NCBI RefSeq assembly: GCF_000814475.1
Contig: NZ_JSVC01000008.1
Span: forward strand, 62,001 to 126,000
From: Flavihumibacter solisilvae
GTDB taxonomy: Bacteria; Bacteroidota; Bacteroidia; Chitinophagales; Chitinophagaceae
DNA: 64,000 nt
Reading direction: 5' to 3'
The position numbers were made by a program, and so were the translations under genes. The notes under the pieces were generated by a model. It did not search any database. It saw only the letters and a program-made list of their open reading frames with translations, and had not been told where the DNA came from. This document shows, one piece after another, positions 17,151 to 25,133 of the stretch (within the stretch, counting starts at the first letter, position 1; every line of letters starts with the position of its first letter).

Positions 17151-18398
17151 GTGAAAAGCATTAAAACAGATGTATTGGTAATTGGTGCCGGTCCTTCCGG
17201 TACCGTAGCTGCGTCAATCATTAAACAGGCTGGCTATTCTGTGGTAATCGTGGAGAAACTGCGATTTCCACGCTTCGTGATCGGCGAAAGCCTGCTTCCG
17301 CGCTGCATGGAAGCGCTTGATGAAGCCGGGTTCCTCGATGCCGTAAAAGCTAAGGGATTCCAGCAGAAATACGGTGCCAAGTTCGTAAAGGACGGTGTTA
17401 TATGCGATTATCTGTTTGAAGATCAGTTCACGAAAGGCTGGACCTGGACCTGGCAGGTACCACGGGCCGAATTCGATAAGACGCTGGCAGATTGCTGTGA
17501 GCAAATGGGTATTCCCCTTCATTATGAAACTACGGTAACAGATATCCAATTCAATGGGACCGATTCCGTAACAACTGTGGAAGACATTGAAGGCAACAAA
17601 TGGACAATCGAAGCAAAATTCATCGTTGATGGCAGCGGATACGGAAGGGTAATTCCCAAATTGTTCAATCTCGACAAGCCTTCTTCCCTGCCAGGAAGAA
17701 AAGCATTGTTCACCCATATGCGTGACCTCAACAGGCTGTCCGTTCATGAGCCAAACCGGATCACTATCGTAACCCACAAGCCCGGTGTATGGATCTGGGT
17801 GATCCCATTCTCCTCCGGCATAACATCTGTAGGTTATGTTGGCGACCCTTCTTTTTTCAAGGACTACGAGGGTAACAATACCGAAGTGTATGATCAGCTG
17901 ATCGAGTCACAACCTTATCTCGCAGACCGATTCCGTGGTGCAGAGAAAATGTTTGAGACAAGGGTGCTTGAGTCGTGGTCATCAACTACTGACAAATTTT
18001 ACGGTGATGGATTTGTGCTCACGGGGAATGTAACGGAGTTTCTCGACCCGATATTCTCATCCGGTGTAACACTGGCGACCGTTTCAAGCCAGAACGCTGC
18101 ACACCTCGTTATCAAAAAGCTGAAAGGAGAGGAAGTGAATTGGGAGAAGGAATATATGGAACCTGTAATGCAGGGTGTGAACACTTTCCGCACCTATGTG
18201 AACTGTTGGTATGATGGCACCCTGGATACCATCTTCTTTGCGAAGAAGCAGGTTCTTGAGTACAAAAAGATGATCTGCTCAGTACTTGCAGGGTATGTGT
18301 GGGACCTGGAGAACCCGTTTGTGAAGAGACATTTGCATGAAGTGAAAAAACTGGCGCGGGTTATAGAAATGAAACAGGCGCTGGAGGAAAATAATTGA
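17151..18398 (+). CDS. Flavin-dependent halogenase-like enzyme
   Basis: The 415-residue protein has a GAGPSG FAD-binding motif at residues 11-16. It also shows the halogenase hallmark WxWxIP as WIWVIP at 214-219, and FLDPIFSSG at 297-305, which fits the F-x-x-P-x-x-S-x-G motif reported for flavin halogenases. It starts with GTG 37 nt after the methyltransferase. Chlorinated flexirubins are known, so halogenation of the phenolic aryl ring is the best guess. Related FAD monooxygenases share parts of these motifs, so activity is not proven. A partner flavin reductase is not in the block; one flavin-reductase-domain gene lies at 37334. Confidence 0.8.
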   Translation: MKSIKTDVLVIGAGPSGTVAASIIKQAGYSVVIVEKLRFPRFVIGESLLPRCMEALDEAGFLDAVKAKGFQQKYGAKFVKDGVICDYLFEDQFTKGWTWTWQVPRAEFDKTLADCCEQMGIPLHYETTVTDIQFNGTDSVTTVEDIEGNKWTIEAKFIVDGSGYGRVIPKLFNLDKPSSLPGRKALFTHMRDLNRLSVHEPNRITIVTHKPGVWIWVIPFSSGITSVGYVGDPSFFKDYEGNNTEVYDQLIESQPYLADRFRGAEKMFETRVLESWSSTTDKFYGDGFVLTGNVTEFLDPIFSSGVTLATVSSQNAAHLVIKKLKGEEVNWEKEYMEPVMQGVNTFRTYVNCWYDGTLDTIFFAKKQVLEYKKMICSVLAGYVWDLENPFVKRHLHEVKKLARVIEMKQALEENN

Positions 18399-19048
18399 TT
18401 TTGAGTAATACGTCACCACTATATATTCACGGGACCAGTCGTATTTCTGCTGGTACTACATGGAAGGATGAACAGCAGCGATTCCGGCATCCGGACCCTA
18501 AAACGGAGTCATTCCTGCCGGCTTTGTACCATGCATTGCAACTGAATTATCCGAAGTGGTATAAGATGGACAGGTTGTCACAGCTGGGAATACTTGCCGT
18601 TGACCTGTTGCTTAAGGATAGTTTCAATAGTGAAGACTATGATCCGTCGGAAGTGGCCATTGTGTTGTCCAACAGTCACTCGAGCCTCGATACCGATGCA
18701 CGGTTTGTTGAGCAGCTGGCCGACATTCCGAGTCCTGCAACTTTCGTGTACACGTTGCCCAATATTATGATCGGTGAGATCGGCATCCGGCATGGGTTTA
18801 AGGGAGAGCAGGGTTGTTTTGTGACAGCCGCACCCGATGTAAAATTCATGGAGCAGTATGTACAGTCACTTTTCGCGGAGGGCAGAACAAAACGCTGCAT
18901 AACAGGATGGATCGACCTGTTCAGGGATGACTATGAGGCCGTGCTTTTCCTGGTCGGCCCGGAAACAAAGGATAACATTATACACAGCGCATTTAATAAA
19001 GAAAATTTATATCAATATCTATATCATGAGCAGGGAGCAGTTAATTGA
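18395..19048 (+). CDS. Truncated ketosynthase-like protein without catalytic residues
   Basis: This 217-residue protein corresponds to the N-terminal half of a ketosynthase. Around the expected nucleophile the sequence reads QGCFVTAAPDVKF; by alignment of the preceding FKG with LKG of the complete KS at 10993, the Cys position is Ala. The C-terminal half with both His residues is absent. It has no ATG near the front; the likely start is TTG at 18395, overlapping the halogenase TGA, or TTG at 18401. Similar short KS-like proteins sit in flexirubin clusters. A structural or regulatory partner role is likely. Confidence 0.65.
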   Translation: MILSNTSPLYIHGTSRISAGTTWKDEQQRFRHPDPKTESFLPALYHALQLNYPKWYKMDRLSQLGILAVDLLLKDSFNSEDYDPSEVAIVLSNSHSSLDTDARFVEQLADIPSPATFVYTLPNIMIGEIGIRHGFKGEQGCFVTAAPDVKFMEQYVQSLFAEGRTKRCITGWIDLFRDDYEAVLFLVGPETKDNIIHSAFNKENLYQYLYHEQGAVN

Positions 19049-19292
19049 AGACCTGAAACGCCAGATTGTTGCACAATTGAATCTGCAGGTGCAACCGGAA
19101 TCGATAAATGCAGATGAACCATTGTTCAATGAAGGACTCGGACTCGATTCCATTGATGCATTGGAACTGATCGTATTGATGCAACAGAACTACAAGATCA
19201 GGCTTGTAAATGCAGAAGACGGGCCGAAAGTATTTCAGTCAATCGGTACGATGGCTGATTTCATTCTTGAAAACCAGGCCGAACAAAATTGA
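19026..19292 (+). CDS. Acyl carrier protein (second in the cluster)
   Basis: This 88-residue ACP has GLGLDSIDALELIVLM, with S42 as the phosphopantetheine site. The ATG at 19026 overlaps the end of the KS-like gene by 23 nt; upstream codons in the same frame look non-coding. The sequence differs clearly from the first ACP at 12229, so the two may carry different intermediates (for example starter and extender), as the ApeE/ApeF pair does in aryl-polyene clusters. That assignment is inference. Confidence 0.9.
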   Translation: MSREQLIEDLKRQIVAQLNLQVQPESINADEPLFNEGLGLDSIDALELIVLMQQNYKIRLVNAEDGPKVFQSIGTMADFILENQAEQN

Positions 19293-19294
19293 TT

Positions 19295-20494
19295 ATGTCA
19301 GCACCGGTTTATATAGCAGGTCTCGGGGCGATTTCCGGCATCGGTAACGATGTTGCGGAGAACTTTCGTGCACTACGGGAAGGCCGTGCCGGACTCAGTG
19401 CTATACGTTACCTCGATACTGTTCATAAAAACACTTTTCCTGCCGGTGAAGTAAAATCCTCCAATGAGGAACTTGCAGAAAGATGTGGCTGGATGGGCAG
19501 CGACAGCCGTACAGCAATGCTCGGCTACCTTGCAGCCCGCGAAGCTCTCGACGATGCAGGAATCAACGGCTCTGTGGCTTACCGGACAGGCCTGATCTCC
19601 GCCACTTCTGTAGGCGGAATGGACCTGACCGAACATTTCTACCCGCACTTCCTGGCAAATAATTCCGGTGGTAAACTGCGTCAGGTAGTGGAACACGAGT
19701 GCGGTGCTGTAACTGAAAAAATGGCTGCAGCATTGCAGGTAACCGATTTCGTTTCCACTGTAAGTACAGCCTGCTCCTCTTCGGCTAATGCAATAATGTT
19801 GGGAGCACGAATGATCCGGAACGGGCTGCTCGATGTCGTTATCGCGGGTGGTACAGACGCTCTGTCCTGCTTTACACTTAACGGTTTCAATGCATTGATG
19901 ATTCTCGACCAGCAGCTGTGCCAGCCGTTTGATCAGCAGCGGCGTGGCCTCAACCTCGGTGAAGGTGCCGGGTTTATTGTACTTGTCAGTGAAGCAGTGG
20001 CAAAAGATTTGTCTAAACCCGCCTATGCAAAGCTTACAGGTTATGCCAATGCCAATGATGCGTATCACCAGACCGCTTCCTCACCGGACGGTACGGGATC
20101 ATTCCTGGCGATGAAGGGGGCATTGGAAATGTCCGGGCTCCAGGCTTCAGACATTGATTACATCAACCTGCATGGTACAGGCACCCAGAATAACGATGCG
20201 TCTGAAAGCACGGCAATCAGGCGGATCTTCGGCAACAGCCTTCCACGCATGAGTTCGACTAAATCTTTCACCGGTCATACTCTTGCAGCATGCGGCGGAC
20301 TTGAAGCTGTTTATTCCATCAAAGCTATGGAACAGCAGTGCTTGTTACCTGGTCTGCGGATCTCCAAACCGGTAATCGAAGAAGAAGGTGTAATGGTAAA
20401 CGAGTTTACTAACGGTATACCGGTTAAAAACATCCTCTCCAATTCATTTGGATTTGGAGGTAATTGTTCATCCCTGATTTTCTCAGCCATCTGA
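19295..20494 (+). CDS. Beta-ketoacyl-ACP synthase (KS), third complete copy
   Basis: This is a complete KS of about 399 residues with C160 in STACSSSANAIMLG, H293 in NLHGTGTQNNDASES and H328 in FTGHTLAACGG, and SFGFGGNCSS near the end. ATG 19295 lies 2 nt after the ACP stop; the frame opens at a TTG two codons earlier. It is followed 1 nt later by a KS-like gene without the nucleophile, the arrangement of a KS with its chain-length-factor partner (compare ApeO-ApeC and type II polyketide KS-CLF). This pair is the best candidate for the main polyene elongation enzyme. Confidence 0.9.
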   Translation: MSAPVYIAGLGAISGIGNDVAENFRALREGRAGLSAIRYLDTVHKNTFPAGEVKSSNEELAERCGWMGSDSRTAMLGYLAAREALDDAGINGSVAYRTGLISATSVGGMDLTEHFYPHFLANNSGGKLRQVVEHECGAVTEKMAAALQVTDFVSTVSTACSSSANAIMLGARMIRNGLLDVVIAGGTDALSCFTLNGFNALMILDQQLCQPFDQQRRGLNLGEGAGFIVLVSEAVAKDLSKPAYAKLTGYANANDAYHQTASSPDGTGSFLAMKGALEMSGLQASDIDYINLHGTGTQNNDASESTAIRRIFGNSLPRMSSTKSFTGHTLAACGGLEAVYSIKAMEQQCLLPGLRISKPVIEEEGVMVNEFTNGIPVKNILSNSFGFGGNCSSLIFSAI

Positions 20495-20495
20495 C

Positions 20496-21488
20496 ATGTT
20501 CATTACAGCAGCATCAGCCATATCGCCACAAAAGAGTTTCCGTAATGCCGATGGATTTACTGCGGTGCCCCTTACCGGAGGCAATAGATTATTGTGCTCG
20601 GAGCCCGATTACAGTTCATTGATCGAGCCCAAGCTTATCCGTCGTATGAGCCGGATCATCCGGATGGGCGTAGCTACTGCAATTGATGCCCTGCAGCAGG
20701 CAGGTGTAACTGATCCTTCCGCAATCATAACCGGTACCGCTTATGGATGTCTGGAAGACACCGGCATTTTCCTAAAGCGGATGGTGGAGAACAAGGAAGA
20801 AATGCTCACGCCAACGGCCTTTATCCAATCTACCCATAACACGGTTGGCGCGCAGATCGCACTCATGTTGAAGTGTAACTCATATAACAACACCTACGTG
20901 CACAGGGCTTTGTCGTTCGAAACGGCATTGCTCGATACCATGATGTTATTGAAGGAGAATGGTACTTCGCAGGTTTTGGTAGGTGCAGCAGATGAATTGA
21001 CAGACCAGAGTTTTATTATCCTCGAGCGTTTCGGGCTTTTCAGGAAACAGCCTGCAGGTGAAGGAGCCGCATTCTTTGTTGCGAAAGCCTCGCCGGATGC
21101 GGCAATTGCAGAAGTGAAGGGGATAAGGACTTTGATCAACCCTGGTACGCAACAGGTGGAAGATGCAGTGAAAACTCTTTTACAAACTCATGGCCTTGGA
21201 GCCGATGATGTCCAGTTACTGCTAAGCGGTCGCACTGCTGATACTGCAATGGATCAGTATTATAACGTTGTGGAGCAAACGATAGGTAACGAAGCTGCAG
21301 TGATTCAGTTTAAAGCTCTTTGCGGCGAATACCCTACTTCCACTTCATTTGCACTATGGCTGGCCTGTATCACCATGCAGGGAAAAACGATGCCTGGTAT
21401 GACTGATGCCAGCCACGTACGTTATGCCGTAATATATAATGCTGACAAATCAGGTTACCACTCCATTATGCTGATCAGCAAATGTTAA
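20496..21488 (+). CDS. Ketosynthase-like chain-length-factor homologue (no nucleophile)
   Basis: The 330-residue protein has the thiolase fold outline (RRMSRIIRMGVATAIDAL near the front, AIITGTAYGCLEDTG after it), but the nucleophile region reads YVHRALSFETALLD with no Cys, and no conserved HGTxT histidine segment is seen. It follows the complete KS at 19295 by 1 nt, so it is likely the inactive half of a KS heterodimer, comparable to ApeC or a chain-length factor. It may set the polyene length. Its last bases overlap the deacetylase start. Confidence 0.8.
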   Translation: MFITAASAISPQKSFRNADGFTAVPLTGGNRLLCSEPDYSSLIEPKLIRRMSRIIRMGVATAIDALQQAGVTDPSAIITGTAYGCLEDTGIFLKRMVENKEEMLTPTAFIQSTHNTVGAQIALMLKCNSYNNTYVHRALSFETALLDTMMLLKENGTSQVLVGAADELTDQSFIILERFGLFRKQPAGEGAAFFVAKASPDAAIAEVKGIRTLINPGTQQVEDAVKTLLQTHGLGADDVQLLLSGRTADTAMDQYYNVVEQTIGNEAAVIQFKALCGEYPTSTSFALWLACITMQGKTMPGMTDASHVRYAVIYNADKSGYHSIMLISKC

Positions 21489-22243
21489 CCTTCCGTAATA
21501 CATCATTCATATTCCTGGCGATACTATTTGTCGTCCTGCTGGCAGACCTTCCATGGTATATAGCAGCATTAGTTATTTTCGTTTACTCATTAATGTTATA
21601 CCTCGGTAGTTACCGGGTGAATTCACAATTTTTCCTGCCGGCTGTTTGCAGCGGCGACGGTAAAAAAAAGCAAATAGCGATAAGTTTTGATGACGGCCCG
21701 GTCAGTCCGCAAACTCCTGAATTACTTGACCTGCTGAAATCTAAGCAAACACCCGCGGCATTTTTCTGTATAGGAAATCGGATCCGTGGCAAAGAAGCTC
21801 TTATTAAACGGATCCATGAAGAAGGACATATAATAGGCAACCACACTTACAGTCACTCTGCCTGGATAGATCTCTCCATGACTTCAGCCTGGAAGCATGA
21901 ACTGGCGGCAACTGCCTCGGAAGTGCAACGGGTAATTGGCTTGCGTCCCAGGTTATTTCGTCCTCCCTATGGCGTTACCACACCGAATCTTGCGGGGGCT
22001 GTAAAGCAGGAGGGACTTGTAACAGTCGGCTGGAATGTCCGTTCGCTGGATACAGTAATAAAGGAAGACGGGAAATTGTATGACCGCGTAATGCGATCTT
22101 TGCAGCCGGGTTCAATTATCCTTTTTCATGATACCGCTCATGCAACCCTCAGGATCCTTCCGTCTGTCATTGATGACGCCAGGAAGCAGGGCTATGAAAT
22201 AGTGAGGCTCGATACCCTGATCAATGAACAACCATATGCGTAA
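21482..22243 (+). CDS. Polysaccharide deacetylase (NodB homology, CE4-like)
   Basis: This 253-residue protein has two N-terminal hydrophobic segments (about residues 8-42) and a NodB domain. The metal and catalytic residues are visible: D70-D71 in SFDDGP, then H121 and H125 in GNHTYSHSAW; FRPPYG, LFHD and the usual spacing are also present. It overlaps the KS-like gene by 7 nt and the LolA-like gene by 8 nt, so it belongs to the operon. A deacetylase is unexpected in a pigment pathway. It might act on an acylated glycan or carrier in the periplasm, or deacylate a lipid-linked pigment intermediate. Confidence 0.88.
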   Translation: MLTFRNTSFIFLAILFVVLLADLPWYIAALVIFVYSLMLYLGSYRVNSQFFLPAVCSGDGKKKQIAISFDDGPVSPQTPELLDLLKSKQTPAAFFCIGNRIRGKEALIKRIHEEGHIIGNHTYSHSAWIDLSMTSAWKHELAATASEVQRVIGLRPRLFRPPYGVTTPNLAGAVKQEGLVTVGWNVRSLDTVIKEDGKLYDRVMRSLQPGSIILFHDTAHATLRILPSVIDDARKQGYEIVRLDTLINEQPYA

Positions 22244-22871
22244 GACAATATTGACATTTTTAACCCTTATTTCTGTGCTGATGGCAACGGCCCAGCATAA
22301 GGGCTTCCAGCCGGTCGCAGATATGAATGGCTTCCGTAACGCCTTTAGTACGGCATCAGCAGCGATCCATTCCATCACCAGCAATTTCACACAGGAAAAA
22401 AACCTCAGCCTGCTGTCGGAGAAGATCACCTCAAAGGGCAAATTCTGGTTCAAAAAAGAGAACCTGGTGAGGATGGAATACCAGCAACCATTTAATTACC
22501 TGATGATTATAAATGGTAACAATGTGTATATCAAGGATGGCCAGCAGGAAAACCGGATCTCGGTAAAATCAAATAAACTCTTCCAGAAGATCAATAAGAT
22601 CACCATTGATTGCGTTAAAGGAACAGTTTTGTCCAATACGGATTTCAAAACGAAGGCTTTTGAGAACAGCCAGTATTACCTGATCGAAATGGTACCGGTT
22701 GCGAAAGACCTGAAAGAATTTTTTTCGATGATCCTGGTTACGGTTGACCGGAAGGACTACTCTGTTTCAAAGATCAATATGATCGAACAGGGCGGTGACA
22801 ATACACTGATAAGTTTTCAGCAGAAGGAGATCAACACAACTATTGCCGATGCGGTATTTGCTGTTAAGTAA
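22236..22871 (+). CDS. LolA-like outer-membrane lipoprotein carrier
   Basis: This protein of about 211 residues has a signal peptide (MRKTILTFLTLISVLMATAQ) and a body typical of LolA-like carriers: SNFTQEKNLSLLSEKITSKGKFWFKKENLVRMEY, then YLMIINGNNVYIKDG. ATG 22224 is an equally open start, four codons upstream. Aryl-polyene clusters regularly carry such a carrier (ApeL-like) beside the MMPL exporter, where it is thought to ferry the lipid-like pigment across the periplasm. A lipoprotein gene follows with a 23-nt overlap. Confidence 0.85.
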   Translation: MRKTILTFLTLISVLMATAQHKGFQPVADMNGFRNAFSTASAAIHSITSNFTQEKNLSLLSEKITSKGKFWFKKENLVRMEYQQPFNYLMIINGNNVYIKDGQQENRISVKSNKLFQKINKITIDCVKGTVLSNTDFKTKAFENSQYYLIEMVPVAKDLKEFFSMILVTVDRKDYSVSKINMIEQGGDNTLISFQQKEINTTIADAVFAVK

Positions 22872-23466
22872 TGTTATGCTTATGCTGGCAGGATGTTCGT
22901 ACCCCTACAGGTCGCTCCGCAGTTTACCCGCGGACCAATTATGTGCTTCGCAGTTCAGGCCGGAGTTCAGCAATGAATTGTATAATACCCATGTAAATAT
23001 TTCGGGCAGGCATTTAAGTGGATTGCTGCTTGTAAAACAAATGCCAGATACCACATACCGGGTTGTTTTTTCTACCGAAACCGGGGTTAAATTCTTCGAT
23101 TTTGCTTTTGGCGGACAGGAAGACTTCAAAGTGCATTACATAATGCGGAAGCTGGATAAGAAAGTTGTGATCAATGCATTGCGGAACGATTTCAATTTCC
23201 TGCTCATGAATAACATTCCGGCCACTGCCGCACAGGTCATGAAAGGTAACGGCATGCTTTACCATGCATACCCCATGCGTGAAAAGACGGTATACTACCT
23301 TACCGACACCCTGTGTAAGAAATTCGTCCGTGCTGAAATGGGCAGTTCAAAAAAACCGCTGGCAGAAGCAACCTGGACGCCGGCAGGCAAATCATCTCCT
23401 GACTCGATCACTATCCGTCACCATAATTTCGACTTTTCCATTACCCTTAAAAAACTTGAACGCTAA
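22849..23466 (+). CDS. Lipoprotein of the pigment export system
   Basis: The protein of about 205 residues starts MRYLLLSNVMLMLAGC, a short signal peptide ending in the lipobox LAGC, so it is probably a lipid-modified envelope protein. The body is beta-rich with no recognised catalytic motif (YRVVFSTETGVKFFDFAFGG). ATG 22849 is chosen because it gives the ideal lipoprotein signal; the frame opens at a TTG two codons earlier. It overlaps LolA-like by 23 nt and the next dehydratase by 1 nt. By position it may be the outer-membrane acceptor for LolA-carried pigment, similar to the lipoprotein (ApeN) of aryl-polyene clusters. Confidence 0.7.
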   Translation: MRYLLLSNVMLMLAGCSYPYRSLRSLPADQLCASQFRPEFSNELYNTHVNISGRHLSGLLLVKQMPDTTYRVVFSTETGVKFFDFAFGGQEDFKVHYIMRKLDKKVVINALRNDFNFLLMNNIPATAAQVMKGNGMLYHAYPMREKTVYYLTDTLCKKFVRAEMGSSKKPLAEATWTPAGKSSPDSITIRHHNFDFSITLKKLER

Positions 23467-23837
23467 TGCTGATAGGAGATTTTTGCACAACCAGCCAGCC
23501 TACGCTGAAAGAAGACACTGTCGTCACCAGGCTAAAGTGGAATGAATCACATGCCATCTTCAAAGGCCATTTTCCGGGTCAGCCCGTAGTGCCAGGCGTC
23601 TGTATGATCCAGTTGGTCATGGAAGTCATGGAAGCCGCCCTCGGTAAAAGATTACAACTGCTCAGGAGCGATAATATCAAGTTCCTGCACTTTATCGATC
23701 CCGGGGTTCACCAGGATTTAGACATGCAGATCCGTTTTACCCATCCGGATGAAAAGAGTTTGTCCGTGTCAGCTTCCCTGCAGAAAAATGACCTTACTTT
23801 TTTCCGTTTCCAGGGAAATTATCTGAAAGCCGGATGA
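23466..23837 (+). CDS. 3-hydroxyacyl-ACP dehydratase-like hotdog protein (ApeI-like)
   Basis: This 123-residue hotdog protein has the FabA/FabZ active-site segment GHFPGQPVVPGVCMIQ, with the catalytic His at residue 35. The acidic partner of FabZ (Glu) or FabA (Asp) is replaced by Gln at residue 49. The start overlaps the upstream stop (TAATG). It is the last gene of the pigment block. It probably pairs with the dehydratase at 13364 in a heterodimer, where each subunit supplies part of the function; whether this one is active alone is doubtful because of Q49. Confidence 0.82.
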   Translation: MLIGDFCTTSQPTLKEDTVVTRLKWNESHAIFKGHFPGQPVVPGVCMIQLVMEVMEAALGKRLQLLRSDNIKFLHFIDPGVHQDLDMQIRFTHPDEKSLSVSASLQKNDLTFFRFQGNYLKAG

Positions 23838-23887
23838 GTGAATAGACAAGCTGCAGGGAGCGTGCACGGAGGAAGAAGAGGCCCAGG

Positions 23888-23931
23888 CCCTTTCCACCCC
23901 CTTTCCACCCCCTTTGCAGGCCCTTTGCAGA
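23888..23931. repeat. Four tandem 11-bp units
   Basis: Two copies of CCCTTTCCACC are followed by CCCTTTGCAGG and CCCTTTGCAGA, without spacers. The array sits in the 138-bp gap between the convergent pigment operon and the TPR gene. The 11-bp period is close to one DNA turn. No function is known. Confidence 0.8.
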
Positions 23932-23975
23932 CCCCGGTTATTCGCCGCCTCTTTTTGAATTTTTTACGAAGGAGT

Positions 23976-24797
23976 TTACTCGCAGATCAAAGTGAAGTAC
24001 AGCTCCTCCTTCATATTCTTGTACCCGCCATCAAACACGCGCTTCCATTCCTGGCAGAACTTTTCTTTCTCTGCGGTCGACATCCGCTGCCCCAGTTCCT
24101 TGGCATCACGGGTCTTGTGTTTGTCCTGCATCACCCGGGTAAAAGCATTCGCCCGGAGCTTATAAACAGCCTGTTTGTCGGAAGAAGTTTCCAGCGCTTT
24201 GTCGTAATTCTCGAATGCTGCCGTAAGGTCTCCTTCCTTCGCTTTGAAATCGCCGCGCATGATCAGGTAATCAGGATTGCCCGGGTCCAGTTCAATTGCC
24301 TTCGAAATATTGTTATATGCATCTTCCTTCATGCCCTGCTTCCAGTCAAGCTCCGCGAGTTTTGAAAAGATGCTGGCCCTGTCCTTCACATTCTTATTTT
24401 TTTCGGACATGGCGGTAATCTTCGCGTAATCGGCCTTGGCATCAGCAAGCTGGTTCAGGGAATAATTGGCATCAGCCCTTTCGAATAAGGCTGCAATGCT
24501 GGTATTCTTAGATGCCTTGATCGCTGCATCTGCAGCCGCTTTTGCTTCATCATGGCGTTTCAATCCATTAAGTGCATGCGCTTTTCCCACGTTACCGCTT
24601 TCCTTGGCATCCTTCGCTGTACACTTTGAAAGCATGGCATCAAATGTCTTCAATGCTTCATCATACTGACCGGCATCGTTTGCCTTATTACCAGTTTTCA
24701 TCATCTCGTAACATTTGTTCGACATCGTGATCAGGCTTTGTGAGAAACCATGCATAGACATCACAAAGCACAACATCAGGAAGGAGATCTTTTTCAT
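23976..24797 (-). CDS. Secreted TPR-repeat protein
   Basis: This 273-residue protein has a signal peptide (MKKISFLMLCFVMSMHGFSQ) followed by several tetratricopeptide repeats, for example GKAHALNGLKRHDEAKAAAD, ADANYSLNQLADAKADYAK and AISKAIELDP-like units. ATG 24797 is chosen because it gives the signal peptide; the open frame extends 24 codons further without coding character. It is convergent with the pigment block and divergent from the next small gene. TPR proteins mediate protein contacts; the partner is unknown. The C-terminal part (QEWKRVFDGGYKNMKEELYFTLICE) is not repeat-like. Confidence 0.8.
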   Translation of the reverse strand: MKKISFLMLCFVMSMHGFSQSLITMSNKCYEMMKTGNKANDAGQYDEALKTFDAMLSKCTAKDAKESGNVGKAHALNGLKRHDEAKAAADAAIKASKNTSIAALFERADANYSLNQLADAKADYAKITAMSEKNKNVKDRASIFSKLAELDWKQGMKEDAYNNISKAIELDPGNPDYLIMRGDFKAKEGDLTAAFENYDKALETSSDKQAVYKLRANAFTRVMQDKHKTRDAKELGQRMSTAEKEKFCQEWKRVFDGGYKNMKEELYFTLICE

Positions 24798-24875
24798 AAG
24801 CCTGTTATTTTTAAACTCTTTTATAGTGCGGAAAATTACCATATTTCGGTCGATGGCAAACTGTGCCACTTGCCT

Positions 24876-24883
24876 TAATTTTG
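24876..24883 (+). promoter_or_regulatory. Candidate -7 element for the small CxxC membrane protein
   Basis: TAATTTTG matches TAnnTTTG and ends 15 nt before the ATG at 24899. No clear -33 TTG is seen at the usual distance. Confidence 0.35.
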
Positions 24884-24898
24884 TACAAATATCCGGGA

Positions 24899-25117
24899 AT
24901 GAAGAAGAGCTTTTACATACTGTTTACTTTACTTCTGTTAGCAACGTATACCGGTACCCGGGCCCAGTGTTCTATCTGCACAAAAACCGCGCAGCAATTG
25001 GGTGAAAAACCTGCCCGCGCCCTTAATCTTGGAATTGTATACCTCGCTGCCACACCCCTCGTAATCCTCGGAATCATCGGTTTCCGCTGGTGGAAGGCCA
25101 ACAGGGATATGTTTTAA
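24899..25117 (+). CDS. Small secreted/membrane protein with CxxC motif
   Basis: The 72-residue protein has a signal peptide (MKKSFYILFTLLLLATYTGTRAQ), a CSIC motif just after the expected cleavage site, and one C-terminal transmembrane helix (about residues 44-64) ending in basic residues (RWWKANRDMF). A -7 element lies just upstream. The CxxC next to the membrane could bind metal or haem, or form a disulfide. I do not recognise the family; such short proteins are common in Bacteroidota and often unannotated. The coding call rests on signal, helix and promoter. Confidence 0.65.
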   Translation: MKKSFYILFTLLLLATYTGTRAQCSICTKTAQQLGEKPARALNLGIVYLAATPLVILGIIGFRWWKANRDMF

Positions 25118-25133
25118 TGAGTTGATACCTCCC

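Noticed and set aside
23838-24365. 175-codon plus-strand open frame after the last pigment gene
   Set aside because: It has an unlikely start, runs through the tandem repeat and then antisense to the TPR gene, whose signal peptide and repeats are clear.
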